A stretch of DNA of 64,000 nucleotides from Dyadobacter sp. CY343 (lineage in GTDB: Bacteria > Bacteroidota > Bacteroidia > Cytophagales > Spirosomataceae): contig NZ_JAJUXK010000001.1 of the NCBI RefSeq assembly GCF_021390335.1, forward strand, positions 1,488,001-1,552,000, written 5' to 3'. The notes below the pieces were generated by a model. The model worked only from the letters and a program-made list of their open reading frames with translations. It had not been told where the DNA came from and ran no database searches. Every line of letters starts with the position of its first letter. Positions within the stretch are counted from its first letter, which is position 1. Position numbers and translations under genes: made by a program. Shown piece after piece: positions 56,675-64,000 of the stretch.

Positions 56675-59512
56675 ATGAAAATTCTAGTATCCCTGTTATT
56701 GTCAGCCTGCGTTCTTGCAAGCGCAAATGCAAAAGGTGTTGACCCGACTTACCTACGCTGTGAATATAAGGTCAACCCGGTCACCGATCAGAAAAGCCCG
56801 CGACTGAGCTGGGAGCTGCAATCGGGTGAAAACAACCAGGTCCAAACCGCTTATCAGATATTGGTAGCAAGCTCGCCGGAGAATCTGACGGAAGCGAAAG
56901 CCGATCTTTGGAACACAAACAAAACGACCGGTCGCGCTACTTACCAGATTGAATATAAGGGTAAGCCGCTGTCTTCCAGAACAATTTGCTATTGGAAGGT
57001 AAGGAGCTGGGATAAAAACGGAGTGCCTGGTAAATGGAGCGAAGCGGCCTTGTGGGAAATGGGACTTTTGGCAAAAAATGAATGGAAAGCCGACTGGATC
57101 GGTCTGGATCTGGATCATCTGGGGAAAGGAAAAGTGTACCATTTGCCGCCCGCGCCTTATTTGAGAAAGCAGGTTGTGATCAAAAAAGGATTGAAAAAAG
57201 CAAGGTTATATGTGACCGCGCTGGGATTGTATGAATTTCAGATCAATGGGAAAAAAGCGGGTGACGCATTCCTGACGCCCGGCTGGACAGACTATGATAA
57301 AAGGGTTTATTATCAAACCTACGATGTTACCTCTGATCTGAAACCCGGTGAAAATGCATTGGCTTCCCAACTTTCCTATGGTTGGTACGCAGGTTATCTG
57401 GGTTATTCCTTATTGGTTCAAAATCCGGTTGTGCGCGCATTTTATGGCAAAGTACCTCTTTTGAAAGCGCAGCTGGAAGTAGAATATGCTGACGGAACGA
57501 AAGAGACTTTTATGACAGACCAAACCTGGAAAGCCAGCACAGGTGCGATCCTGGAATCTGATCTTTTAAATGGTGAAACCTACGACGCCCGCCTCGAACC
57601 GACGGGCTGGAACAAAGCAGGTTTTAACGATAGTAAATGGGAAAAAGCGCAGGTTTTTGCCGATAAACCTGAGCGGCTGATCCAGGTATACCCGGGCCCG
57701 CCGGTAAAAGTGACACTAACGCTGGAAGTGAAAACGATCGCAGACCGCCCGGGCGGCAGTTATATCTTTGATATGGGCCAGAATTTCGCAGGGATTGTGC
57801 GCATTAAAGTAAAAGGCGCAGCCGGCGACACGATCCGTTTGAGGTTTGGTGAAAAGCTGCATCCCGACGGCAGATTAATGACCGAAAACCTAAGAATGGC
57901 GCGGGCGACGGATACATATATATTAAAGGGAGATCCGCAGGGCGAAACCTGGGAGCCGCAATTTACATTTCATGGATTTCAATATGTAGAAGTGGCGGGT
58001 CTGGGTCACAAGCCGGGCAAAGATGCGATTCTTGGTCTGGTGATCGGTTCGGATACTCCGAAAACGGGTTCGTTTGAGACTGATAATGCGATGGTCAACC
58101 AGCTTTACAGCAATATCGACTGGACCCAGCGCGCAAATTATATTGATATTCCTACCGACTGTCCGCAGCGCGACGAGCGGATTGGCTGGACCGGGGACGC
58201 GCAGGTTTATGCCAAATCGGCTACTTTCAACCGCGACGTAGCTTCGTTTTTTACCAAATGGGTGGTCGATTTAAATGACGCTCAGCGAAAGGATGGATCT
58301 TACCCGGTTTACGCGCCGGCACCGGATCTGCGAAAATCGGATACATTTTCGCCAGGCTGGATGGAAGCCGGCATTATTTGCCCCTACCAGATCTATCGAG
58401 CTTACGGAGACACGCGCATGATCAGCGAAGGCTGGCCGGCGATGTCCAGATTTATGGATTTTCTGGAAAAGAGAAGCAAAGGCGGCTATGTTTTCAAGGA
58501 GAATGCATTCGCTGACATTGACCCAAAAGGCGGCTTTGGTGACTGGCTTTCTTTCGGTAAAAAAACGCCGCCGGATATGCTCGCTTCCTTTTATTACGCC
58601 TACTGTGCCGATCTGATGGCAGAAATGGCGGGCGCGGTAAACAATCAAAAAGACTTTCAAAAATACGCGCAGATAGGCGCGAAGGTGAGAAAGGCGGTAC
58701 TTGCACATTACAGCGATGCCAGCGGGAAATTCAAAACGGATGCGAAAGCGTATGGAAACGGTGCAGGTTATGTGGATGGCGCGCTAGGCTTTACCGGTCA
58801 TACGCAAACTGCTTATGCGAATGCGATTTATATGAAGATCATTGACAAATCTCAGACTAAAAAGTCGGGAGACTTTCTTGTTGCATTGCTGAAAGAAAAC
58901 GGGAATAAGCTCGGTACCGGATTCCTTGGTGCCAAGCCGCTGCTACCTGCATTATCAGCGACTGGCAATACGGATCTGGCTTACCGGTTGTTTTTGAGCA
59001 AAGAGTTTCCGTCCTGGGGTTTTGAGGTCGAACAGGGCTCCACTACGATTTGGGAGCGGTGGGACAGCTTCACCAAAGAGGATGGATTCAAATACAATGC
59101 GGCCATGAACTCGTTCAGTCACTACGCATTCGGGGCTGTTTGTGAATGGATGTTTGGCAATGCAGCGGGCATTCAAGCTACCCAACCAGGATTCGCAACC
59201 TTTGACATAAAACCTGAAATTGCGCCTGACGGAATGGGTAAGGAGGGTATAAACCATTTAAAGGCTTCACTTGTGACGATGAACGGGAAAGTTGTTTCGG
59301 AGTGGGAGCGGAGTAATTCCGGGCTCAATCTCAAAGTAACTGTTCCGGTAAATACGGTTGCGCGCATTCATATTCCTTCTGAAAAATCGCAGCAGATATT
59401 GGCCAATAGGGAAAATATTAGCAAATCGAAATCTGTAAAATTGATCGGCACCGAGAACGGCCACACGATTGTAGAGGCAGGGTCGGGGAGTTATGAGTTT
59501 GTGGTAAAATAG
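56675..59512 (+). CDS. GH78 alpha-L-rhamnosidase
   Basis: 945 residues with a signal peptide (ILVSLLLSACVLASANAKG). In order: an N-terminal fibronectin-like domain, two beta-sandwich domains, the (alpha/alpha)6 catalytic barrel and a C-terminal beta domain. The barrel has the GH78 signature DCPQRDERIGWTGD near 494-507, with the catalytic Asp/Glu, and EQGSTTIWERWDSF further on. LLSACVL could be read as a lipobox, so periplasmic or lipoprotein export are both possible. It acts on rhamnosides together with the short enzyme before it. No SusC/SusD genes lie near. Confidence 0.93.
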   Translation: MKILVSLLLSACVLASANAKGVDPTYLRCEYKVNPVTDQKSPRLSWELQSGENNQVQTAYQILVASSPENLTEAKADLWNTNKTTGRATYQIEYKGKPLSSRTICYWKVRSWDKNGVPGKWSEAALWEMGLLAKNEWKADWIGLDLDHLGKGKVYHLPPAPYLRKQVVIKKGLKKARLYVTALGLYEFQINGKKAGDAFLTPGWTDYDKRVYYQTYDVTSDLKPGENALASQLSYGWYAGYLGYSLLVQNPVVRAFYGKVPLLKAQLEVEYADGTKETFMTDQTWKASTGAILESDLLNGETYDARLEPTGWNKAGFNDSKWEKAQVFADKPERLIQVYPGPPVKVTLTLEVKTIADRPGGSYIFDMGQNFAGIVRIKVKGAAGDTIRLRFGEKLHPDGRLMTENLRMARATDTYILKGDPQGETWEPQFTFHGFQYVEVAGLGHKPGKDAILGLVIGSDTPKTGSFETDNAMVNQLYSNIDWTQRANYIDIPTDCPQRDERIGWTGDAQVYAKSATFNRDVASFFTKWVVDLNDAQRKDGSYPVYAPAPDLRKSDTFSPGWMEAGIICPYQIYRAYGDTRMISEGWPAMSRFMDFLEKRSKGGYVFKENAFADIDPKGGFGDWLSFGKKTPPDMLASFYYAYCADLMAEMAGAVNNQKDFQKYAQIGAKVRKAVLAHYSDASGKFKTDAKAYGNGAGYVDGALGFTGHTQTAYANAIYMKIIDKSQTKKSGDFLVALLKENGNKLGTGFLGAKPLLPALSATGNTDLAYRLFLSKEFPSWGFEVEQGSTTIWERWDSFTKEDGFKYNAAMNSFSHYAFGAVCEWMFGNAAGIQATQPGFATFDIKPEIAPDGMGKEGINHLKASLVTMNGKVVSEWERSNSGLNLKVTVPVNTVARIHIPSEKSQQILANRENISKSKSVKLIGTENGHTIVEAGSGSYEFVVK

Positions 59513-59584
59513 TTGATGAACTTTCGATTTATTTGTTAACTTTTGCGGATAAAATCTGGCTCAACGTCTAATAAATCTCAGTTA

Positions 59585-61081
59585 ATGACATCAACCTCTA
59601 ACAGCTTGTTTCATTCTTCTACCTCCCTCTGTAAGCTTATTCTTGGCGGTTTTGCCGCAGTAGCTGCATTTTCCAGTCCTGCCTTTGCGCAGGATACCGA
59701 TACTTCTAAAAGTCACACCAATGCGTGGGTGGAGCTGGCTGCGTATGGTTCAACTGCGTCCCGGACCCCATTCTGGCTTCATGCAAATCAATGGGGGATA
59801 GTCCCGATCACGGGGCAGGTAGGGAGTCTGAGAGCTGGTGTGGTAGGCAGGCAACCCTTATCGCAAAATGCAGAATCAAAGCAAAACTGGACTTATGTAT
59901 ACGGACTGGAAGCTGTCGGTAATGTAAGCAAGAACAGCAAATTTTTGCTTCCGCAGGCTTACGCCGGGATTGCTTTTAAAAGCTTACAGCTGACGGTCGG
60001 AAGGCGGAAACAGTATGTAGGTTTCAATGATCACGAACTGGGAACAGGATCGTATATGTGGTCGGGTAATGCGATGCCGATACCGAAGGTTCAGCTCGGA
60101 TTTGAACAATATGTACCCCTGATCAAGAATTTTTTCTATTTCAAAGGGTACTATTCTGATGGAGTCTTAGAAAACAGCAGGCCAGTAACCAGCCATTTAA
60201 AATTGCATAATAAGGCGCTATTCGTGCGGTTGGGAAGGCCAGAAGGGACTGTGAAGCTATATGGCGGATTCAATCATGCTGTTCAATGGGGAGGAAGATC
60301 TCCCTACTTTACAGAAAATGGAAAAATGCCCGGCGGCGTGGAGAACTATTGGTTTGTCGTTACAGGTTTCAAGCCCAAGAATAAAACGAATTTGTCGAAT
60401 TTCGATAGGACTAACCGCATAGGAAATCATGTAGCCAGCCTGGATGCAGGGCTGGAATTTGATCTGGCAAATGTGAATATATTTCTTTACCGGCAAAACC
60501 TCGTTGAAGACGGATCACTTTTTTACCTGAATAATATAAAGGATGGGTTGAATGGACTCGTTTTAAAATTTAAGAATACTGAACAAGCAGGTTTTTCTAT
60601 TGATAGAATCGCATTGGAATTGCTCTATACGAAGAGTCAGGGTGGAAGCGAAACTACCGATGGAAATGGAATTCGTGGAAAGGACGACTATTTTAATAAT
60701 GGACAGGTCCGTGACGGATGGTCTTATTTTAGTAGAGGAATAGGTACGCCCTTCATAACCGCTAGTTCAGAAAATGACTGGCCACGGTATGCAGATTTCT
60801 TTACCAATAACAATCGAGTTTGGGTTACTCACGCCGGATTGCAAGGTAAATTGGGCAGCACTACCTGGATAACAAAGCTTTCATTTTCCAGCAATCAGGG
60901 TACTTATGATCAATCCTTCCCTGGTAAAATATATCAATTCTCCGGTATAGCAGGTGTTGAAGTACCCCTCAGCTGGCTGGGAGGTACCTTTGTTAAAGGT
61001 GCAATCTCCGTTGATCAGGGTGATCTGTTCGACAACGCGGTTGGCGGTATGCTTTCAATACGGAAAAACCTGAATTTATAA
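59585..61081 (+). CDS. Wzi-family capsule assembly outer-membrane protein
   Basis: 498 residues from the ATG at 59585, which gives a signal peptide ending in SSPAFAQ. A longer frame from 59543 is not needed. The mature part is a beta barrel with WVELAAYGSTASRTPFWLHANQWGIVP near the start, VGRRKQYVGFNDHELGTGSYMWSGNA and KGYYSDGVLENSRPV, the pattern of Wzi proteins, which help attach capsule or export surface polysaccharide. It follows the rhamnosidase genes by 72 bases on the same strand and converges on the dTDP-rhamnose gene. Confidence 0.85.
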   Translation: MTSTSNSLFHSSTSLCKLILGGFAAVAAFSSPAFAQDTDTSKSHTNAWVELAAYGSTASRTPFWLHANQWGIVPITGQVGSLRAGVVGRQPLSQNAESKQNWTYVYGLEAVGNVSKNSKFLLPQAYAGIAFKSLQLTVGRRKQYVGFNDHELGTGSYMWSGNAMPIPKVQLGFEQYVPLIKNFFYFKGYYSDGVLENSRPVTSHLKLHNKALFVRLGRPEGTVKLYGGFNHAVQWGGRSPYFTENGKMPGGVENYWFVVTGFKPKNKTNLSNFDRTNRIGNHVASLDAGLEFDLANVNIFLYRQNLVEDGSLFYLNNIKDGLNGLVLKFKNTEQAGFSIDRIALELLYTKSQGGSETTDGNGIRGKDDYFNNGQVRDGWSYFSRGIGTPFITASSENDWPRYADFFTNNNRVWVTHAGLQGKLGSTTWITKLSFSSNQGTYDQSFPGKIYQFSGIAGVEVPLSWLGGTFVKGAISVDQGDLFDNAVGGMLSIRKNLNL

Positions 61082-61088
61082 AATCAAA

Positions 61089-61940
61089 TTAAGCTAACCT
61101 TTCAATACAAGCGGCAAGACTGTCACGCCAGTAAGGAATTGTAATACCAAATTCAGCTTTAATCTTGCTTTTGTCCATTACCGAATACGCTGGTCGAATA
61201 GCCTTAGTGATGTACTCCGACGTTTTCACAGGAATGACTCTTACGTTTGTCCCACTGATATCGAATATGGCTTTTGCGAAATCGTACCAGGAAGTTACAC
61301 CTTCATTACTATAATGATATATCCCATACTGGGTACTCTCTGATGCAATAATGTCGAAGATTGCACCCGCCAAATCTATCGCATACGTTGGAGATCCTAC
61401 CTGATCGACTATTACTCCCAGTTGTTCCCGCTCAGTCCCCAACCGGAGCATTGTCTTCACAAAGTTGTTTCCGAATTCAGAATATAGCCAGCTAGTGCGC
61501 AACGTGAAATGCTCCGGTAGGACTTCGGCGATAGCAACTTCTCCTTCCAGCTTAGTCAAGCCATAAATGTTTTCAGGACTAGCTGGATCGCTTTCTGTCA
61601 GAAGCCCGGTTACATTGCCTTTGAAAACGAAATCCGTGCTGACGTGAATCAACTTGGCGCCATGTGATTTACATGCTTCTGCTATGTTAGCCGCACCGTC
61701 GCGATTGACTTTCCTGCAAAGATCTATATTATCCTCAGCCGCATCCACCGCAGTGTAGGCGGCGCAATTGATTACGTATGTTGGCTTTTCCTGAAAGAAT
61801 AGCTTTTCTAATAAAGTCTTGTCTAAAATATTGGCGTTTTCCTCAGCTGGGAAAGCGATATTTGATATAACCCTCTCACCGGCGATTTTTTTTAAACAGC
61901 TCCCAAGTTGGCCTGATGCTCCTAGTACAACGATGTTCAT
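61089..61940 (-). CDS. rfbD: dTDP-4-dehydrorhamnose reductase
   Basis: 283 residues from the ATG at 61940, so that the NAD(P)-binding GASGQLG follows at once; a longer start at 61967 is excluded by the promoter within it. The enzyme reduces dTDP-4-dehydro-L-rhamnose to dTDP-L-rhamnose. Visible motifs are VINCAAYTAVDAAE, STDFVFKG, YGLTKLEGE with the Tyr-x3-Lys pair, LRTSWLYSEFG and WYDFAKAIF. The other rfb genes are not in the window. It stands alone between Wzi and the acyltransferase. Confidence 0.95.
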   Translation of the reverse strand: MNIVVLGASGQLGSCLKKIAGERVISNIAFPAEENANILDKTLLEKLFFQEKPTYVINCAAYTAVDAAEDNIDLCRKVNRDGAANIAEACKSHGAKLIHVSTDFVFKGNVTGLLTESDPASPENIYGLTKLEGEVAIAEVLPEHFTLRTSWLYSEFGNNFVKTMLRLGTEREQLGVIVDQVGSPTYAIDLAGAIFDIIASESTQYGIYHYSNEGVTSWYDFAKAIFDISGTNVRVIPVKTSEYITKAIRPAYSVMDKSKIKAEFGITIPYWRDSLAACIERLA

Positions 61941-61964
61941 ACGTAATTTTCTTTTAAATAACGA

Positions 61965-61972
61965 CAAATATA
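61965..61972 (-). promoter_or_regulatory. Promoter -7 element of rfbD
   Basis: On the minus strand TATATTTG matches TAnnTTTG exactly and TTTC lies about 18 bases upstream. Transcription would start near 61958, 18 bases before the ATG at 61940. Confidence 0.45.
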
Positions 61973-62045
61973 AGCACGAGTGCCTTAATGAAAGTCCATT
62001 TTAAGATTGGGAATACAAGTTAAGATCACTTCTCCAAATTTTACA

Positions 62046-63935
62046 TCAATTGTTGTTAGCAACTAAGGTAGGTTGACCTAGTAGAAACTTTTGAAAAAGA
62101 GGATTGTACCATATTATTTGAGTCACTAGATCGGCACCACTCTTAGTATAATGATTTTGATCGTACATATAGGGCGTATTTTTACTCGTTAATTTTGGTA
62201 CACCCTGCATGTCATAAATCTCAATGTAGCGGGATTTCAACCTATCCTTCAAAATACTGTTGATCTGCCTAGATTTGTCGTCCCTGTACCGGTTTCTTAA
62301 TAATTTCCCATATTCAGTTTCTCTTGCTGCTATTGAAGAAAAAGCAATTGTGTAGGTTTCATTTTGGCCCAATATAATGGTATTAAGGCTTAGCTTCTTG
62401 AGATAGGCAATCGTTTCTTCTATTTCATCGGGAAGCTCATTATGATCTCCGCTGACCCAATTCGCACTGATGATTACCCCGTCAATATTTGATGCATTTT
62501 TTGGTAGATAGTTCTTATAGACGAAATCAATGAGCTCAGTGCACCTTATTTTGCCATTTTTCTTTATCAATGGCAAGCAGCCGCTCCCAGAAGCCTGAAT
62601 CAAATTCATGTTATTTTTAAGGAAAATTTCTCTCAGGGATTGTGATAAATGGGCAGAGTGACTATCGCCAATAAGCAAATAGTTTTTTTTATTGATATCA
62701 AGTTCAAGGCACTGATCGGCGTTATAGTCCTTGAGACCATCATGCTGGGCTGTTATAAAACATTTTCCTACGCTAAATTGATCATCGTGCTCTTTTTGAT
62801 GAGTTTGACTATACTGAGAAATGTTAAGTGTTTCTTGATCGAAAATAAATCTATTCACATCCTGATTTGCAAAAACTAGCCCGATTATGACAAGTGCTAC
62901 CGAACCACTTACCAGTCTGAGGTTATTTTCAAACCTAATTGATTCTATATATTTATACGATATTGTTGCGGCTAATAATGAGGCAATAATAAGAATAATA
63001 GAAGTCACCAAGCTTGTCTCTACCCCGAGGTATATCGCAATTACATACAGAGGCCAGTGCCATAAATAAAGGGAATAGGAGATTTTTCCTAAATATTGAG
63101 TGAACTCGTATCGCAGCACTTTGAAATCGTTGATGTTCATGCAAATGATCAAAAACGTTCCTAATACCGCCGGCAATGTATATATGCCAGGCCACGGTAA
63201 GGTTTCATTAAGGAGGTAAAAGCAAGAGAAAATTACAGCGTATCCAATTATTGCAATAATCTTGTTGTACCGCGTCTGTATCTTATTCTCAGTCAGGAAT
63301 GCTAACCCTCCTAATAACATTTCCCACGAACGGGTCGGAAGGAGATAAAAAGACGAGTTAGGCTTGTATTTTGTAATGAACAAGGTTACCAGGAAGATTG
63401 ATATTATTGATAATGAAAACAGGTAAAGATATCCCGATCGACTTATCCGGAACAGCCTGTTTACGGCAACGAGACCAACTGGAAGTATAAGATAAAATTG
63501 CCACTCAACGGACAGAGACCACGTATGCAGAAGCATGTTCGTATCTGACGAAGGATCAAAATAATTGGAGTTGTTATAAAGGACGTTAGAATAAAATAGC
63601 AAACTGGCAATAGCGTTTTTCGCAACAACTTTATAATCGATGGGAAGGTAGACGAAGAAACAAAATATGAACAGGCACAATATTAAGAAGCTGAGTGCCG
63701 GGATAATACGTTGTGCTCGCCTGGCATAGAAATTCAAGATAGAAAATTTACCAGATTCAATTCCGGTGATAACTATACGGCTCATCAGATATCCTGATAT
63801 CACAAAGAACACGTCCACTCCTGCGAAGCCACCAGAAAAAAAAGGCAGCTTAAAGTGAAAGAGTACTACTCCTATCACCGCAATCGCACGGAGCGCATTG
63901 ATATCGTATCTAAATTTATCTGTAGACTTTGTCAT
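62046..63935 (-). CDS. Acyltransferase-3 family O-acyltransferase with SGNH domain
   Basis: 629 residues from the ATG at 63935, since MTKSTDKFRYDINALRAIAV fits the family. The N-terminal 360 residues are an acyltransferase-3 domain with about ten transmembrane helices (RYDINALRAIAVIGVVLFHF, GVDVFFVISGYLMS, LLHTWSLSVEWQFYL). The C-terminal SGNH domain has the Ser in GDSHSAHLSQ and the Asp-x2-His as DQNHYTKSG. Such OafA/OatA-like enzymes O-acetylate surface polysaccharides or peptidoglycan. The gene is clearly richer in A and T than its neighbours, which suggests transfer or rapid change in a surface-polysaccharide locus. Confidence 0.93.
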   Translation of the reverse strand: MTKSTDKFRYDINALRAIAVIGVVLFHFKLPFFSGGFAGVDVFFVISGYLMSRIVITGIESGKFSILNFYARRAQRIIPALSFLILCLFIFCFFVYLPIDYKVVAKNAIASLLFYSNVLYNNSNYFDPSSDTNMLLHTWSLSVEWQFYLILPVGLVAVNRLFRISRSGYLYLFSLSIISIFLVTLFITKYKPNSSFYLLPTRSWEMLLGGLAFLTENKIQTRYNKIIAIIGYAVIFSCFYLLNETLPWPGIYTLPAVLGTFLIICMNINDFKVLRYEFTQYLGKISYSLYLWHWPLYVIAIYLGVETSLVTSIILIIASLLAATISYKYIESIRFENNLRLVSGSVALVIIGLVFANQDVNRFIFDQETLNISQYSQTHQKEHDDQFSVGKCFITAQHDGLKDYNADQCLELDINKKNYLLIGDSHSAHLSQSLREIFLKNNMNLIQASGSGCLPLIKKNGKIRCTELIDFVYKNYLPKNASNIDGVIISANWVSGDHNELPDEIEETIAYLKKLSLNTIILGQNETYTIAFSSIAARETEYGKLLRNRYRDDKSRQINSILKDRLKSRYIEIYDMQGVPKLTSKNTPYMYDQNHYTKSGADLVTQIIWYNPLFQKFLLGQPTLVANNN

Positions 63936-64000
63936 AATATGTATTTTATATTTATTCAGTACGACGTCTGATTCTATCCACGAATTCAAACAAAAAGCCT

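Overview
The window looks like a chromosomal segment of a Bacteroidota bacterium of the Cytophagales/Spirosomataceae type, most like Dyadobacter. This placement is inference from gene content, not from a marker search. The pointers are a C-terminal type IX secretion sorting domain, DUF4270/Kelch/DUF4907 surface lipoprotein genes, a Wzi-type outer-membrane protein, many lipoproteins with a Cys lipobox, several TTG starts without Shine-Dalgarno sequences, and promoters of the Bacteroidota form TTG-N19-21-TAnnTTTG. I see no insertion sequence, prophage, CRISPR array or rRNA operon.

Layout. 1-4603: the end of a ketoacyl synthase gene (probably the edge of a pigment or polyketide-like lipid cluster), converging on the two methylmalonyl-CoA mutase genes. 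4786-10667: dnaA with a clear promoter, a FemAB/GNAT-like protein, a DUF3108 protein, a membrane-anchored metallopeptidase and recA. 10688-17829: a long leftward block with a MoxR-like ATPase, rny, zapA, a coiled-coil partner, pheT and a DUF1684 lipoprotein-like gene. 18016-20409: a stand-alone receiver protein, a PhnP-like metallohydrolase and a DUF819 membrane protein. 20567-26509: a two-subunit molybdenum hydroxylase facing a vanadium-haloperoxidase-like lipoprotein operon. 26721-33990: DinB-like protein, thioredoxin-domain protein, a T9SS-secreted protein, a small lipoprotein, a UMF1-type transporter, tRNA-Val and an HD-only alarmone-hydrolase-like protein. 34075-35907: a GH2 glycosidase without signal peptide. 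35982-41036: the rimP-nusA-infB operon with its promoter and a terminator-like hairpin in its leader. 41099-45473: an EEP-family membrane phosphatase/nuclease and the DUF4907/Kelch/DUF4270 group. 45533-52597: bestrophin and an RND efflux operon (TolC, AcrA-like, AcrB-like) with a possible TetR-type operator. 52612-54476: a sodium:solute symporter preceded by an overlapping 51-codon membrane peptide. 54571-54803: two inverted arrays of a 10-bp repeat. 54901-63935: two GH78-type rhamnosidases, Wzi, dTDP-4-dehydrorhamnose reductase and a large O-acyltransferase, together suggesting rhamnose-containing surface polysaccharide turnover and assembly.

Most of the window is ordinary housekeeping and surface biology. 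The parts most worth a second look are the inverted decamer arrays between the symporter and rhamnosidase operons, the small peptide overlapping the symporter, the leader hairpin of rimP-nusA-infB, the coiled-coil partner of ZapA, and the secreted haloperoxidase-like operon next to the molybdenum hydroxylase.
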